A stretch of 64,000 nucleotides of DNA, taken from Streptomyces sedi (GTDB taxonomy: Bacteria > Actinomycetota > Actinomycetes > Streptomycetales > Streptomycetaceae). Below are positions 26,218 to 34,858 of the stretch, in pieces. The notes under the pieces are model-generated. The model worked only from the letters and a program-made list of their open reading frames with translations, was not told the origin of the DNA and did no database searches. The stretch covers positions 162,120-226,119 of the forward strand of contig NZ_VDGT01000011.1 in the NCBI RefSeq assembly GCF_006335015.1. The letters run 5' to 3'. Position numbers and translations under genes: made by a program. How positions within the stretch are numbered: position 1 is the first letter of the stretch; each line of letters starts with the position of its first letter.

Positions 26218-27081
26218 TCAGACGCCCGTCGGGTGCCAGACCGTCTTGGTCTCCAGGAAGCCCAGCAGCCGCTCCGTGCCCGGGGCGGCGGCGAAGTCCT
26301 CGGCCGGGTCGGGGCGGCGGACGCGCTTGAGGTTCTCGGCGGCCAGTATCTCCAGCTCGGTCGCCAACTCCCCTTCCGCGCCGGTCAGATCGATCGCGTT
26401 GACGTCCTGGTGCGCGGCCAGCGGGCGGGCCAGTTCGGCGGTCGCGCCGCTGAGCACGTTGACCACGCCGCCCGGCACGTCGGAGGTGGCCAGCGCCTCG
26501 GCCAGCGAGAGCGCGGGCAGCGGGGCGCGTTCGGAGGCGACGACGACCGCGACGTTGCCCGTGGTCAGCACCGGTGCCAGCACCGAGACCAGGCCCAGCA
26601 GCGAGGAGTCGCGGGGCGCCAGCACCGCGACCACGCCGGTCGGTTCGGGCGTCGACAGGTTGAAGTAGGGGCCGGCCACGGGGTTGGCGCCGCCGGCGAT
26701 CTGCGCGACCTTGTCGGACCAGCCCGCGTACCAGACCAGCCGGTCGATGGCGGCGTCCACCACGGCGGCGGCCTTCGACTTCGACAGCCCGTCGCCCGCC
26801 GCGACCTCCGCGCGGAACTGGTCCCTGCGGCCCTGCACCATCTCCGCGACCCGGTAGAGCACCTGCCCCCGGTTGTAGGCGGTCGCGCCCGACCAGCGCG
26901 GGAACGCCTTGCGCGCGGCGACGACCGCGTCCCGCGCGTCCTTGCGGCTGGCCAGCGGCGCGTTGGCCAACCACTGGCCCTTGGCGTCCGTCACCTCGTA
27001 CACCCGCCCGCTCTCGCTGCGGGGGAACGCGCCCCCCACGAACAGCTTGTAGGTCTTGAGGACCGGCAGTGGCTCAGACAT
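26218..27081 (-). CDS. Truncated aldehyde dehydrogenase-family protein
   Basis: A 287-residue ALDH-fold protein that covers the NAD-binding part but ends before the region where the catalytic Cys would be. The first part is recognisable (YKLFVGGAFPRSESGRVYEV, then GVVAVLAPRDSSLLGLVSVL). The usual FTGS segment is altered to DLTGAEGE. It starts at ATG 27081, overlapping the end of the full-length ALDH gene by 8 bases. The tight pairing suggests a complex with the active enzyme. I recall a similar pair beside deoC in S. coelicolor. Confidence 0.8.
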   Translation of the reverse strand: MSEPLPVLKTYKLFVGGAFPRSESGRVYEVTDAKGQWLANAPLASRKDARDAVVAARKAFPRWSGATAYNRGQVLYRVAEMVQGRRDQFRAEVAAGDGLSKSKAAAVVDAAIDRLVWYAGWSDKVAQIAGGANPVAGPYFNLSTPEPTGVVAVLAPRDSSLLGLVSVLAPVLTTGNVAVVVASERAPLPALSLAEALATSDVPGGVVNVLSGATAELARPLAAHQDVNAIDLTGAEGELATELEILAAENLKRVRRPDPAEDFAAAPGTERLLGFLETKTVWHPTGV

Positions 27082-28504
27082 CGAGGTAGACCCCCAGACC
27101 GTGACGGCCACCCTCGCGGCCGTAGCCCGACTCCTGGTACCCGCCGAACGGCGAGGTCGCGTCGAACTTGTTGAACGTGTTGGACCAGATCACGCCCGCC
27201 CGCAGCCGGTTCGCCATCCACAGGCTCCGCGAGCCCTTCTCCGTCCAGATGCCGGCGGAGAGGCCGTAGGGCGTGTTGTTCGCCTTCTCCACCGCCTCCT
27301 GCGGGGTGCGGAACGTCAGCACCGACAGCACCGGGCCGAAGATCTCCTCTTGCGCGATCCGGTGCGCCTGGGTCACCCCGGTGAAGAGCGTCGGCCGGAA
27401 CCAGTAGCCGGTGGAGGGGAGTTCGCACTCCGGCGCCCAGCGCTCCGCGCCCTCCGCCTCGCCGGCCTCCGTCAACTCCCTGATCCTGGCGAGCTGTTCG
27501 GCCGAGTTGATGGCGCCGACATCGGTGTTCTTGTCCAACGGGTCGCCCACCCGCAGCGTGCTCATCCGGGCCTTCAGCGCCGCCAGCACCTCGTCCGCCA
27601 CCGACTCCTGCACCAGCAGCCGCGAACCGGCGCAGCACACGTGCCCCTGGTTGAAGAAGATGCCCTGCACGATGCCCTCAACGGCCTGGTCGAGCGCCGC
27701 GTCCTCGAAGACGATGTGCGCGGCCTTGCCGCCCAGCTCCAGCGTCAGCCGCTTGTGGGTGCCGGCCACCGTGCGGGCGATCGCCTTGCCGACCTCCGTC
27801 GAACCGGTGAACGCGACCTTGTCGATCCCCGGGTGCGCCACCAGCGCGGCGCCCGTCGCGCCGTCGCCCGTCAGGATGTTGAGCACCCCGGGCGGCAGCC
27901 CCGCCTGCTGGCAGATCCGGGCGAACGCCAGCGCGGTCAGCGGCGTCGTCTCCGCCGGCTTCAGCACCATCGTGTTGCCCGTGGCCAGCGCCGGCGCGAC
28001 CTTCCAGGCCAGCATCAGCAGCGGGAAGTTCCACGGGATGACCCCGCCGGCCACGCCCAGCGGCCGGGGCGCGGGACCGAACCCGGCGTGTTCCAACTTG
28101 TCGGCCCAGCCCGCGTAGTAGAAGAAGTGCGCGGCGACCAGCGGCAGGTCCGCGTCCCGCGACTCGCGGATCGGCTTGCCGTTGTCCAACGACTCCAGCA
28201 CCGCCAGCTCACGCGCGCGCTCCTGCACCAACCGCGCGATGCGGAAGAGGTACTTGGCGCGCTCCGAGCCCGGCAGCGCCGACCAGCTCTCGAACGCCTT
28301 GCGCGCGGAGCGCACGGCGGCGTCCACGTCGTCGTCGCCCGCGTTGGCGACCTCGGAGAGCACCTCCTCGGTGGCGGGCGAGACCGTCTTGAAGACCGCC
28401 TCGTCGGCCGCGGGCCGGAACCGCCCGTCGACGAAGAGGCCGTGCGAGGCCGGAATGTCCACGATCGCCCGGGACTCGGGCGCCGGCGCGTAGTCGAACG
28501 TCAT
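27074..28504 (-). CDS. Aldehyde dehydrogenase
   Basis: Full-length NAD(P)-dependent aldehyde dehydrogenase, 476 residues. Visible: IPWNFPLLM near the cofactor site, KPAETTPLTAL, the FTGSTEVGK loop, the general-base Glu in LTLELGGK and the catalytic Cys in NQGHVCCAGSR; it ends with FGGYQESGYGREGG. It lies 7 bases after deoC on the same strand. In that context it could oxidise the acetaldehyde released by DeoC, but this is inferred from position only. Confidence 0.9.
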   Translation of the reverse strand: MTFDYAPAPESRAIVDIPASHGLFVDGRFRPAADEAVFKTVSPATEEVLSEVANAGDDDVDAAVRSARKAFESWSALPGSERAKYLFRIARLVQERARELAVLESLDNGKPIRESRDADLPLVAAHFFYYAGWADKLEHAGFGPAPRPLGVAGGVIPWNFPLLMLAWKVAPALATGNTMVLKPAETTPLTALAFARICQQAGLPPGVLNILTGDGATGAALVAHPGIDKVAFTGSTEVGKAIARTVAGTHKRLTLELGGKAAHIVFEDAALDQAVEGIVQGIFFNQGHVCCAGSRLLVQESVADEVLAALKARMSTLRVGDPLDKNTDVGAINSAEQLARIRELTEAGEAEGAERWAPECELPSTGYWFRPTLFTGVTQAHRIAQEEIFGPVLSVLTFRTPQEAVEKANNTPYGLSAGIWTEKGSRSLWMANRLRAGVIWSNTFNKFDATSPFGGYQESGYGREGGRHGLGVYLDV

Positions 28505-28511
28505 CGTCGTC

Positions 28512-29513
28512 TCAGTCCACCGTCACGTAGTCGGGACCCGAGTACCGTCCGGTACCGAGTTTCTGACGCTGCATCAGCAGATCGTTCAGCAGGCTGGAGG
28601 CGCCGAACCGGAACCAGGTCGGGCTCAGCCAGTCAGGACCCGCCGTCTCGTTCACCAGCACCAGGAACTTCACCGCGTCCTTGGCGGTGCGGATGCCGCC
28701 CGCCGGCTTCACGCCGATCTGCCGGCCGGTGGCGGCGCGGAAGTCGCGCACGGCCTGGAGCATCAGCAGGGTGTTGGCGGGGGTCGCGTTCACCCCGACC
28801 TTGCCGGTCGACGTCTTGATGAAGTCGGCGCCGGCGAGCATCGCCAGCCAGGAGGCGCGGCGGATGTTGTCGTACGTGGCCAGTTCGCCGTTCTCCAGGA
28901 TGACCTTCAGATGCGCGTCGCCGCACGCCTCGCGGACCGCGACGATCTCCTCGAAGACCGACAGGTAGCGGCCGGCCAGGAACGCGCCCCGGTCGATCAC
29001 CATGTCCACCTCGTCGGCCCCCGCGGCCACCGCCTCGGCGGTGTCGGCCAGCTTCACGGAGCGCGCCGCGCGCCCGGCGGGGAACGCCGTCGCCACCGAG
29101 GCCACCGCGACGCCGCTGCCGGCCAGCGCCTCGCGCGCGGTGGCGACCAGGTCCGAGTAGACGCAGATCGCCGCGACCGGCGGCGTGGAACGGTCGGTCG
29201 GGTCCGGGTTGCGGCCCTTGGCGCACAGCGCCCGGACCTTGCCCGGGGTGTCGGCGCCTTCGAGCGTGGTCAGGTCGATCATGGATATGGCCAGGTCCAA
29301 CGCGTACGCCTTGGCCGTCGTCTTGATCGAACGCGTCCCGAGCGAGGCCGCCCTGGCCTCAAGCCCGACCGCGTCCACCCCGGGAAGCCCGTGCAGGAAC
29401 CGGCGCAGCGAGGCGTCGGACGCGGTGACGTCCGCGAGCGCGGACGGGGAGTCCTCGGGGGGTGTGGGGGGCGTGGGGGCCTTCGGGGCGTCCGCCTTCA
29501 ATGACATGGTCAC
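28512..29513 (-). CDS. deoC: Deoxyribose-phosphate aldolase
   Basis: Cleaves 2-deoxyribose-5-phosphate to glyceraldehyde-3-phosphate and acetaldehyde, the last step of deoxynucleoside breakdown. It has 333 residues, with a Pro-rich N-terminal extension and the class I aldolase Schiff-base Lys in DFIKTSTGK, followed by GVKPAGGIRT. I chose the GTG at 29513 because a -10-like TATGCT (29521-29526 on the opposite strand) ends 7 bases before it, indicating a leaderless transcript; an ATG at 29507 is the alternative. The operator CTACGCGCGTAG abuts the -10. It leads an operon with the two ALDH genes. Confidence 0.93.
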   Translation of the reverse strand: MTMSLKADAPKAPTPPTPPEDSPSALADVTASDASLRRFLHGLPGVDAVGLEARAASLGTRSIKTTAKAYALDLAISMIDLTTLEGADTPGKVRALCAKGRNPDPTDRSTPPVAAICVYSDLVATAREALAGSGVAVASVATAFPAGRAARSVKLADTAEAVAAGADEVDMVIDRGAFLAGRYLSVFEEIVAVREACGDAHLKVILENGELATYDNIRRASWLAMLAGADFIKTSTGKVGVNATPANTLLMLQAVRDFRAATGRQIGVKPAGGIRTAKDAVKFLVLVNETAGPDWLSPTWFRFGASSLLNDLLMQRQKLGTGRYSGPDYVTVD

Positions 29514-29527
29514 CAGACGAGCATATC

Positions 29528-29539
29528 TACGCGCGTAGT
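29528..29539. promoter_or_regulatory. Operator palindrome upstream of deoC
   Basis: Perfect palindrome CTACGCGCGTAG, one base upstream of the -10-like TATGCT of deoC and so inside the promoter spacer. Identical to the sites before add and PNP. Confidence 0.65.
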
Positions 29540-29736
29540 GGCATGTCATCCCCCGGACCTCCCCCGGACCTCCGTCAGGGGCCCCGCCGGGGGCAAGGGG
29601 GAGGCGAGCGCGCACGTGCGCGGAGCGGGTGGGGTGTCGTCCGGGGCCCGTGGGGGATGTGGGGGGCCGGTGGGCGAAGAGAACTATGGCATAACGGTCG
29701 GTTGAAGCACGCGCTCTCTCCGGCAGAATCGGGGGC

Positions 29737-30369
29737 ATGACGAGTGAGCCCGAGAAGTACGCCGACCGCATCTACCGCTCGGGCTCAGCCCTGGTCGCCG
29801 GGGTGGTGCTGCTCGGCCTGGTGGGCTGGCTCGCCGGCGACGCCCTGCTGCGCGGCGACGGCCGCACGCCGGTGACCGCCGCCTCCACCCTTCTCTTCGT
29901 GGCGCCGCTGATCGTCGCGTTCACCCTGCGCCCCGCGGTTTTCGCCTCCGACGAACGGCTCCGCGTCCGCAACCCGTTCCGCACGGTCACCGCCCCCTGG
30001 TCCGCCGTGGACACCATCCAGGCCGGGTACTCCACGGAACTGGTGGCCGAGGGCACCAAGTACCAGATGTGGGCGATCCCCGTCTCGCTGCGCGCCAGGT
30101 CGAAGGCCACCCGCCGCCGCGAGGCCGCCGAGTCGGGGCGGGCGCCGCGCTCGTTCCTCGGGTTCGGCGGGAGCGCCGCGCCTGACGTGGCGGACGCGGA
30201 CCGGCCGGCGCCCGGCGACATGGCCGTGGCCGAGCTGCGCGAACTGGCCGAGCGGCACGGCGCGGACGAGGCGGCGAAGGGCGAGGTCGCGGTGCGCTGG
30301 AGCTACGAGACGCTGGCGCCGCTGGCCGTCGGCGGCGTGGCGCTGCTGGTGCTCTGGCTGACCTCCTGA
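29737..30369 (+). CDS. PH-domain-like membrane protein
   Basis: A 210-residue protein with two N-terminal membrane helices (about 18-37 and 46-65), a cytosolic domain with the bacterial PH-like pattern (ERLRVRNPFRTVTAPWSAVD and TIQAGYSTELVAEG), a charged low-complexity linker (about 125-185) and a C-terminal helix. Function unknown. The ATG at 29737 is the only good start. It is divergent from deoC and followed by Gly-codon-like repeats rather than by another gene. Confidence 0.75.
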   Translation: MTSEPEKYADRIYRSGSALVAGVVLLGLVGWLAGDALLRGDGRTPVTAASTLLFVAPLIVAFTLRPAVFASDERLRVRNPFRTVTAPWSAVDTIQAGYSTELVAEGTKYQMWAIPVSLRARSKATRRREAAESGRAPRSFLGFGGSAAPDVADADRPAPGDMAVAELRELAERHGADEAAKGEVAVRWSYETLAPLAVGGVALLVLWLTS

Positions 30370-30390
30370 ACGCGGCGGCCACTCCGGGGC

Positions 30391-30464
30391 GGCGGTAACG
30401 GCCGTAACGGTGGGAGCGGCGGGGACGGTGGGAACGGTGGGGACGGCGGTAGCGGCGGGGGCAA
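30391..30464 (+). repeat. Nonamer-like GGN repeat tract
   Basis: About eight imperfect copies of a 9-base unit close to GGTGGGAAC or GGTGGGGAC. In one frame it reads Gly-Gly-Asn/Ser/Asp repeats, but there is no start codon with a ribosome site and no continuing frame. I see no gene in 30370-30583 otherwise. Confidence 0.6.
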
Positions 30465-30583
30465 GGTGACGGCTGGGCTTTGACGGGGGTTCTCCCGCAG
30501 TACGCGGATCGTCCGTAGTTTGCGTCGCGACCCGGGCCGGTCCCAGGCCCATCGACACCGAGCCGTTCGAGGTGTGTTGCCCG

Positions 30584-31876
30584 ATGCGCGTACGTTCCCT
30601 CGCCGTCCCGTTGACCGCGGCCACGGCCGTCGTACTGACCAGCCTCGTCACCGTCCACTCCGTTGAATCCGTTGAACCCGCCGACTCCGCGGAGCACGCC
30701 GAGGCCGCCGCCCCGGCCGGGCCCCACCACCGGGGCGTGCCCGTCGTCTCCCACCGCGGCGCGCCCCGGCACGCGCCGGAGCAGACCGCCGCCGCCTACC
30801 GCGAGGCGCTCCGCCAGGGCGCCGAAGTGCTGGAGGGTGACGTCCAGTTGACGGCCGACGGCGAACTGGTGCTGGTCCACGACGACACCCTGGAACGCAC
30901 CACCGACGTCGAGGAGGTCTTCCCCGAGCGGGCCGGCGCGGACGTGGGCGCGTTCACGCTGGAGGAGATCAGGCGGCTGGACGCCGGCTCCTGGCACCGC
31001 GAGGAGTTCGGCGACGAGCGGGTGCCGACCGTCGAGGAGGTGCTGCGCCTCAACCGGGACCGCGCGGGCTTCTCCTTCGAGCTGAAGGCGCCGGAGAAGA
31101 GCCCGGGCGTGGCCACCCGGCTCGCCGAACTCCTCGACGAGTACGGCTACGACGACGCCTCCACCACCCGCGCCGGTGCCTTCCGCGTGCTGGTCCACTC
31201 CCGCGACCAGGACGCGCTCCGGGAGTTCGAGTCGGCGCTGCCCGACGTGCCGCTGGCGTATCTGACGGGCGGGCCGATGTTGGAGGACGCCGAACTCGCC
31301 GAGCTGGCCGAGTGGACCGTCGGCGTCTTCGCCGACCCGCGCGTGACGGCCGCCTCGGACGTCGAACGGGCGCACGACGTCGGCCTGTTGGTCTACAGCG
31401 ACCCGGTGGACAGCCCCGAGCAGCTGGGGATGACCCTCGACCAGGGCTACGACTACCTGGTCACCAACCTCACCGAGACCGCCCGCCGTGTCCGCGACGG
31501 CCGCGACCCGGAGCCGAGGGCCGCCGGTGTCGTCGTCGACCACGTCTACCCCAACCCCTCGGGCGACGACATGCGTCCCGAGGAGTCCGAGTACGTCGCC
31601 CTGCGGAACACGACCGACCGCCCGATCGACGTCTCGGGCCACTACCTCAGGGACGGCGCCGGCAACGTCCGGGTGACCATCCCCGACGGCTACACCCTCC
31701 AGCCGGGCAGCCTCCTCCGCGTCCACATGGGCCCGGGCACGGACACGCCGACCGCCCACCACGCCGACCTGGAGTCGGCCATCCTCAACAACACGGGCGG
31801 CGACACGATCCAGTACTACAACGAGCGACACGTGATCGAGACGGTCTACTCCTACATCGCGCCGGCCGTCTCCTGA
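30584..31876 (+). CDS. Secreted glycerophosphodiester phosphodiesterase with lamin-tail-like domain
   Basis: Exported enzyme, 430 residues, that hydrolyses glycerophosphodiesters to glycerol-3-phosphate plus alcohol. A signal peptide covers about residues 1-30. The GDPD barrel (about 50-310) shows VVSHRGAPRHAPEQT, a DVQLTADGELVLVHDDTLER block (written here as DVQLT and VHDDTLER) with catalytic His and acidic metal ligands, and FSFELKAPE. The C-terminal 120 residues resemble an LTD (lamin tail) domain (YVALRNTTDRPIDVSGHYL, then YTLQPGSLLRVHMG), probably for wall or DNA binding. ATG at 30584 is preferred over GTG at 30572. Confidence 0.85.
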   Translation: MRVRSLAVPLTAATAVVLTSLVTVHSVESVEPADSAEHAEAAAPAGPHHRGVPVVSHRGAPRHAPEQTAAAYREALRQGAEVLEGDVQLTADGELVLVHDDTLERTTDVEEVFPERAGADVGAFTLEEIRRLDAGSWHREEFGDERVPTVEEVLRLNRDRAGFSFELKAPEKSPGVATRLAELLDEYGYDDASTTRAGAFRVLVHSRDQDALREFESALPDVPLAYLTGGPMLEDAELAELAEWTVGVFADPRVTAASDVERAHDVGLLVYSDPVDSPEQLGMTLDQGYDYLVTNLTETARRVRDGRDPEPRAAGVVVDHVYPNPSGDDMRPEESEYVALRNTTDRPIDVSGHYLRDGAGNVRVTIPDGYTLQPGSLLRVHMGPGTDTPTAHHADLESAILNNTGGDTIQYYNERHVIETVYSYIAPAVS

Positions 31877-31899
31877 GCCCGGCCGTCTTCCGCATCCCC

Positions 31900-31944
31900 G
31901 CCGAACGCGCCGAACGCGCCGAACTCGCCGAACGGGCCGAACTC
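31900..31944. repeat. Short GCCGAACNC repeat
   Basis: Four to five tandem 9-base units (GCCGAACGC, GCCGAACTC) between the GDPD stop and the end of the convergent mutase gene. Confidence 0.55.
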
Positions 31945-31953
31945 CCGGCGGGC

Positions 31954-33669
31954 CTACTCCGTCGGGAGGCCGGCCTGGGCGGCGAGGTCGGTGCGGAGGG
32001 CGGCGAGGGTTTCGGCCGCCGCGCGGCGGGCCGCCGGGAGGGCGGCGGCGTCGGCGGCGGGGACCACGACCTCCAGATAGCACTTGATCTTCGGCTCGGT
32101 GCCCGAGGGCCGGACCACCACCCGCGCCGACGCCACCGGCCCCGCGCCCGCCAGGCGGTAGCGAAGGCCGTCGGTGGGCGGGAGCGCGGCGCTGCCCTCG
32201 TTCAGGTCCTCGGCCTCGACGACCGGCAGCCCGGCCAGCGCCTCCGGCGGCGCGGCGCGCAGCCGGCGCATCGCGTCGGCGATCAGCGACAGGTCGGCCA
32301 CCCGCACCGACAGCTGGTCGGTGGCGTGCAGCCCGTGCCGCACCGCCAACTCGTCCAGCAGGTCGGCCAACGTCCGCCCCTCCGCGCGCAGCCCCGCCGC
32401 CAGCTCGGCGACCAGCAGCGCCGCCGTGATCCCGTCCTTGTCACGCACCCCGGCCGGGTCGACGCAGTAGCCCAGCGCCTCCTCGTAGGCGTAGCCGAGG
32501 TCCGGCACGCGGGCCAGCCACTTGAAGCCCGTCAGTGTCTCCGTGTACGGCCGCCCCGCGTCGGCCGCGATCCGGCCGACCAGCGAGGAGGAGACGATCG
32601 AGGTGGCGAACACGCCCTTCCGCCCGCCGCGCACCAGGTGCGCCGCGAGCAGCGCGCCGACCTCGTCGCCGCGCAGCATCCGCCAGCCGCCCTCGGCCGC
32701 CGGGTCGGGAACGCCGACCGCGCAGCGGTCCGCGTCCGGGTCGTTGGCCAGCAGCAGCTCGGCGCCAGGAGTCGCGGCGGCGACCTCGATCGCCAGGTCC
32801 ATCGCCCCCGGCTCCTCCGGGTTGGGGAAGGAGACCGTCGGGAAGTCCGGGTCGGGCGCCGACTGCGCCGGCACCTCGACGGGTGCGGGGAAGCCGTTCC
32901 TGGTGAACGCCGCGGTCAGCACCTGCTGGCCCACACCGTGCAACGGGGTCGAGACGCTGAGCACGGTGCGCGGCGAGCCCGGCGTCAACGCGGCGCCGCT
33001 GCGGGCCAGATAGGACTCGACGATCTCCTCGCCCAGCAGCTCCCAGCCGCTCTCCGGCCTCGGCACCTCCGCCAGCGGCCCGACGGCGGCGATCGCGGCG
33101 GCGATCTCCGCGTCGGCCGGCGGCACGATCTGGCTGCCGTCGCCGAGGTAGACCTTGTAGCCGTTGTCCCGGGGCGGGTTGTGGCTGGCGGTCACCGCGA
33201 CGCCGGCGACCGCGCCCAACTCCCGGATGGCGAACGCCAGCACGGGCGTCGGCAGCGGCCGGGGCAGCAGCGCGGCGCGCAGCCCGGCGCCGACCATGAC
33301 GGCGACGGTGTCGCGCGCGAAGCGTTCGCTGTTGTGCCGGGCGTCGTAGCCGACGACGACCAGCCCCGGGGAACGCTCCCGCAGATAGGCGGCGAGGCCG
33401 GCGGCGGCGCGCAGCACGACGCAGCGGTTCATCCGCGTCGGGCCAGCGCCCATCTCGCCGCGCAGTCCCGCGGTGCCGAACTGGAGTGTGCCGGCGAACC
33501 GTTCACCGAGCGCGGCCAGGTCGCCGCCGTCCAGCAGCGCGGCCAGCTCGGCGCGGGTGACCGGGTCCGGGTCCTCGTCCCGCCAGGCCCTGGCCCGCGC
33601 GAGCAGTTCGCGGGTCTCCGGGGTCTGGGGGGTCTCCGGGGTCCGTGCCTTGTCGGTGTCGGCCGTCAT
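31954..33669 (-). CDS. Phosphosugar mutase (phosphopentomutase/phosphomannomutase type)
   Basis: Alpha-D-phosphohexomutase superfamily enzyme, 571 residues. The active-site phosphoserine is in TASHNPPRDNGYK, the Mg loop reads DPDADRCAV, and a sugar-binding segment and a C-terminal phosphate loop (VVRPSGTEPKIKCYLE) are present. The N-terminus with GTAGLRGEMGAGPTRMN is typical of the PMM/PGM2-like class that includes phosphopentomutases. Between PNP and deoC functions, the most useful reaction is (deoxy)ribose-1-phosphate to (deoxy)ribose-5-phosphate; that choice is inferred from neighbours. It lies 180 bases downstream of PNP. Confidence 0.88.
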   Translation of the reverse strand: MTADTDKARTPETPQTPETRELLARARAWRDEDPDPVTRAELAALLDGGDLAALGERFAGTLQFGTAGLRGEMGAGPTRMNRCVVLRAAAGLAAYLRERSPGLVVVGYDARHNSERFARDTVAVMVGAGLRAALLPRPLPTPVLAFAIRELGAVAGVAVTASHNPPRDNGYKVYLGDGSQIVPPADAEIAAAIAAVGPLAEVPRPESGWELLGEEIVESYLARSGAALTPGSPRTVLSVSTPLHGVGQQVLTAAFTRNGFPAPVEVPAQSAPDPDFPTVSFPNPEEPGAMDLAIEVAAATPGAELLLANDPDADRCAVGVPDPAAEGGWRMLRGDEVGALLAAHLVRGGRKGVFATSIVSSSLVGRIAADAGRPYTETLTGFKWLARVPDLGYAYEEALGYCVDPAGVRDKDGITAALLVAELAAGLRAEGRTLADLLDELAVRHGLHATDQLSVRVADLSLIADAMRRLRAAPPEALAGLPVVEAEDLNEGSAALPPTDGLRYRLAGAGPVASARVVVRPSGTEPKIKCYLEVVVPAADAAALPAARRAAAETLAALRTDLAAQAGLPTE

Positions 33670-33849
33670 CGCTTCGCTCCTGTGCCGCCGTGGGGTTCCA
33701 CGGCGCGGACGCCGTGGTCCGCGCCGCCGTCACTGCCGTCACTGTTCCCACTGCCGTCGCAGTGGTCAACGTCGCCGTCGGTGGTGGGTGGGGCCGCCCC
33801 CGCCGGTGACCGGGTGTGGTCGGACCTGGTGGGGTCCGACCGGGTGGGG

Positions 33850-34650
33850 TCAGAGCTTGACCAGTACCTGGTTGAGCAGGGCCCCCATCCGGTCGGCCGA
33901 GTCGCGGCCGGCCCGGAGGACCTCCTCGTGGTTGAGGGGGGCGCCGGTGATGCCGGCGGCCAGGTTGGTCACCAGCGAGACCGCCAGCACCTCGGCCCCC
34001 GCCTCGCGGGCCGCGATGGCCTCCAGCACTGTGGACATGCCGACCAGGTCCCCGCCGAGCGTCCGCACCATCCGGATCTCGGCCGGGGTCTCGTAGTGCG
34101 GCCCCGGGAACTGCACATAGACGCCCTCCTCCAGACTCGGGTCGATCTCCTGGCAGAGCGCCCGCAGCCGTGGCGAGTAAAGATCGGTCAGGTCGACGAA
34201 GTGGGAGCCCACGATCGGTGACGTCGCGGTCAGATTGATGTGGTCGCCGATCAGAACCGGCTGTCCTACGTGCATCCCCTCGCGGAGTCCACCGCAGCTG
34301 TTGGTCAGCACGACGGTGCGGCAGCCGGCGGCCACGGCGGTGCGCACGCCGTGCGCGACGGCTCCCACGCCCAGGCCCTCGTAGAGGTGGGTCCGCCCGA
34401 GGAAGACCAGGGCGCGTTTGTCGCCGACCTGGTAGGAGCGGACTCGGCCGGCGTGGCCCTCGGCGGTTGGTGGGGGGAATCCGGGCAGCTCGGTCACGTC
34501 CAGCTCGACGGTCGGCGTACCCAACCGCTCCGCCGCGGGGGCCCACCCGGAGCCCATGACCAGTGCCACGTCATGACTGTGCACGCCGGTCAACTCGCGT
34601 AGCCGAACGGCCGCTGCCTCGCCCGAGCGGGCCATGTCAGATGCGTTCAC
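33850..34650 (-). CDS. Purine nucleoside phosphorylase (family 2)
   Basis: Phosphorolyses (deoxy)inosine and (deoxy)guanosine to base plus pentose-1-phosphate. The 266-residue length fits the trimeric PNP/MTAP family. Visible are the phosphate-site MGSGWAPAAERLG, GHAGRVRSYQ, LTNSCGGL, QFPGPHYETPAEIRM and GMSTVLEAIAAREAG. The GTG at 34650 lies 6 bases after a -10-like TAGGCT (34657-34662 on the opposite strand), so the mRNA may be leaderless; an ATG at 34635 is an alternative. The nucleoside operator at 34675 is just upstream. Confidence 0.93.
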   Translation of the reverse strand: MNASDMARSGEAAAVRLRELTGVHSHDVALVMGSGWAPAAERLGTPTVELDVTELPGFPPPTAEGHAGRVRSYQVGDKRALVFLGRTHLYEGLGVGAVAHGVRTAVAAGCRTVVLTNSCGGLREGMHVGQPVLIGDHINLTATSPIVGSHFVDLTDLYSPRLRALCQEIDPSLEEGVYVQFPGPHYETPAEIRMVRTLGGDLVGMSTVLEAIAAREAGAEVLAVSLVTNLAAGITGAPLNHEEVLRAGRDSADRMGALLNQVLVKL

Positions 34651-34674
34651 GGGCTGAGCCTAACCGTTCTCTCC

Positions 34675-34686
34675 CTACGCGCGTAG
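34675..34686. promoter_or_regulatory. Operator palindrome upstream of purine nucleoside phosphorylase
   Basis: Perfect palindrome CTACGCGCGTAG, 12 bases upstream of the -10-like TAGGCT, covering the -35 position. Identical to the add and deoC sites. Confidence 0.65.
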
Positions 34687-34858
34687 ACGGGCGGCACGGC
34701 AGGGTCGCGTACCAGCCAATCCGGTGGAACGTTCGACCTGCGCGGTGACGGTGCGGTGATGGCCCGGCGGCGGAGGGTGCCTGGCGGGGGTGAGATGGGG
34801 TGCGACGGGGGCGCGTGGGTGTGCGGGGGCGCGTGGTGGGAGCGTGTGGTGGCGGCGC

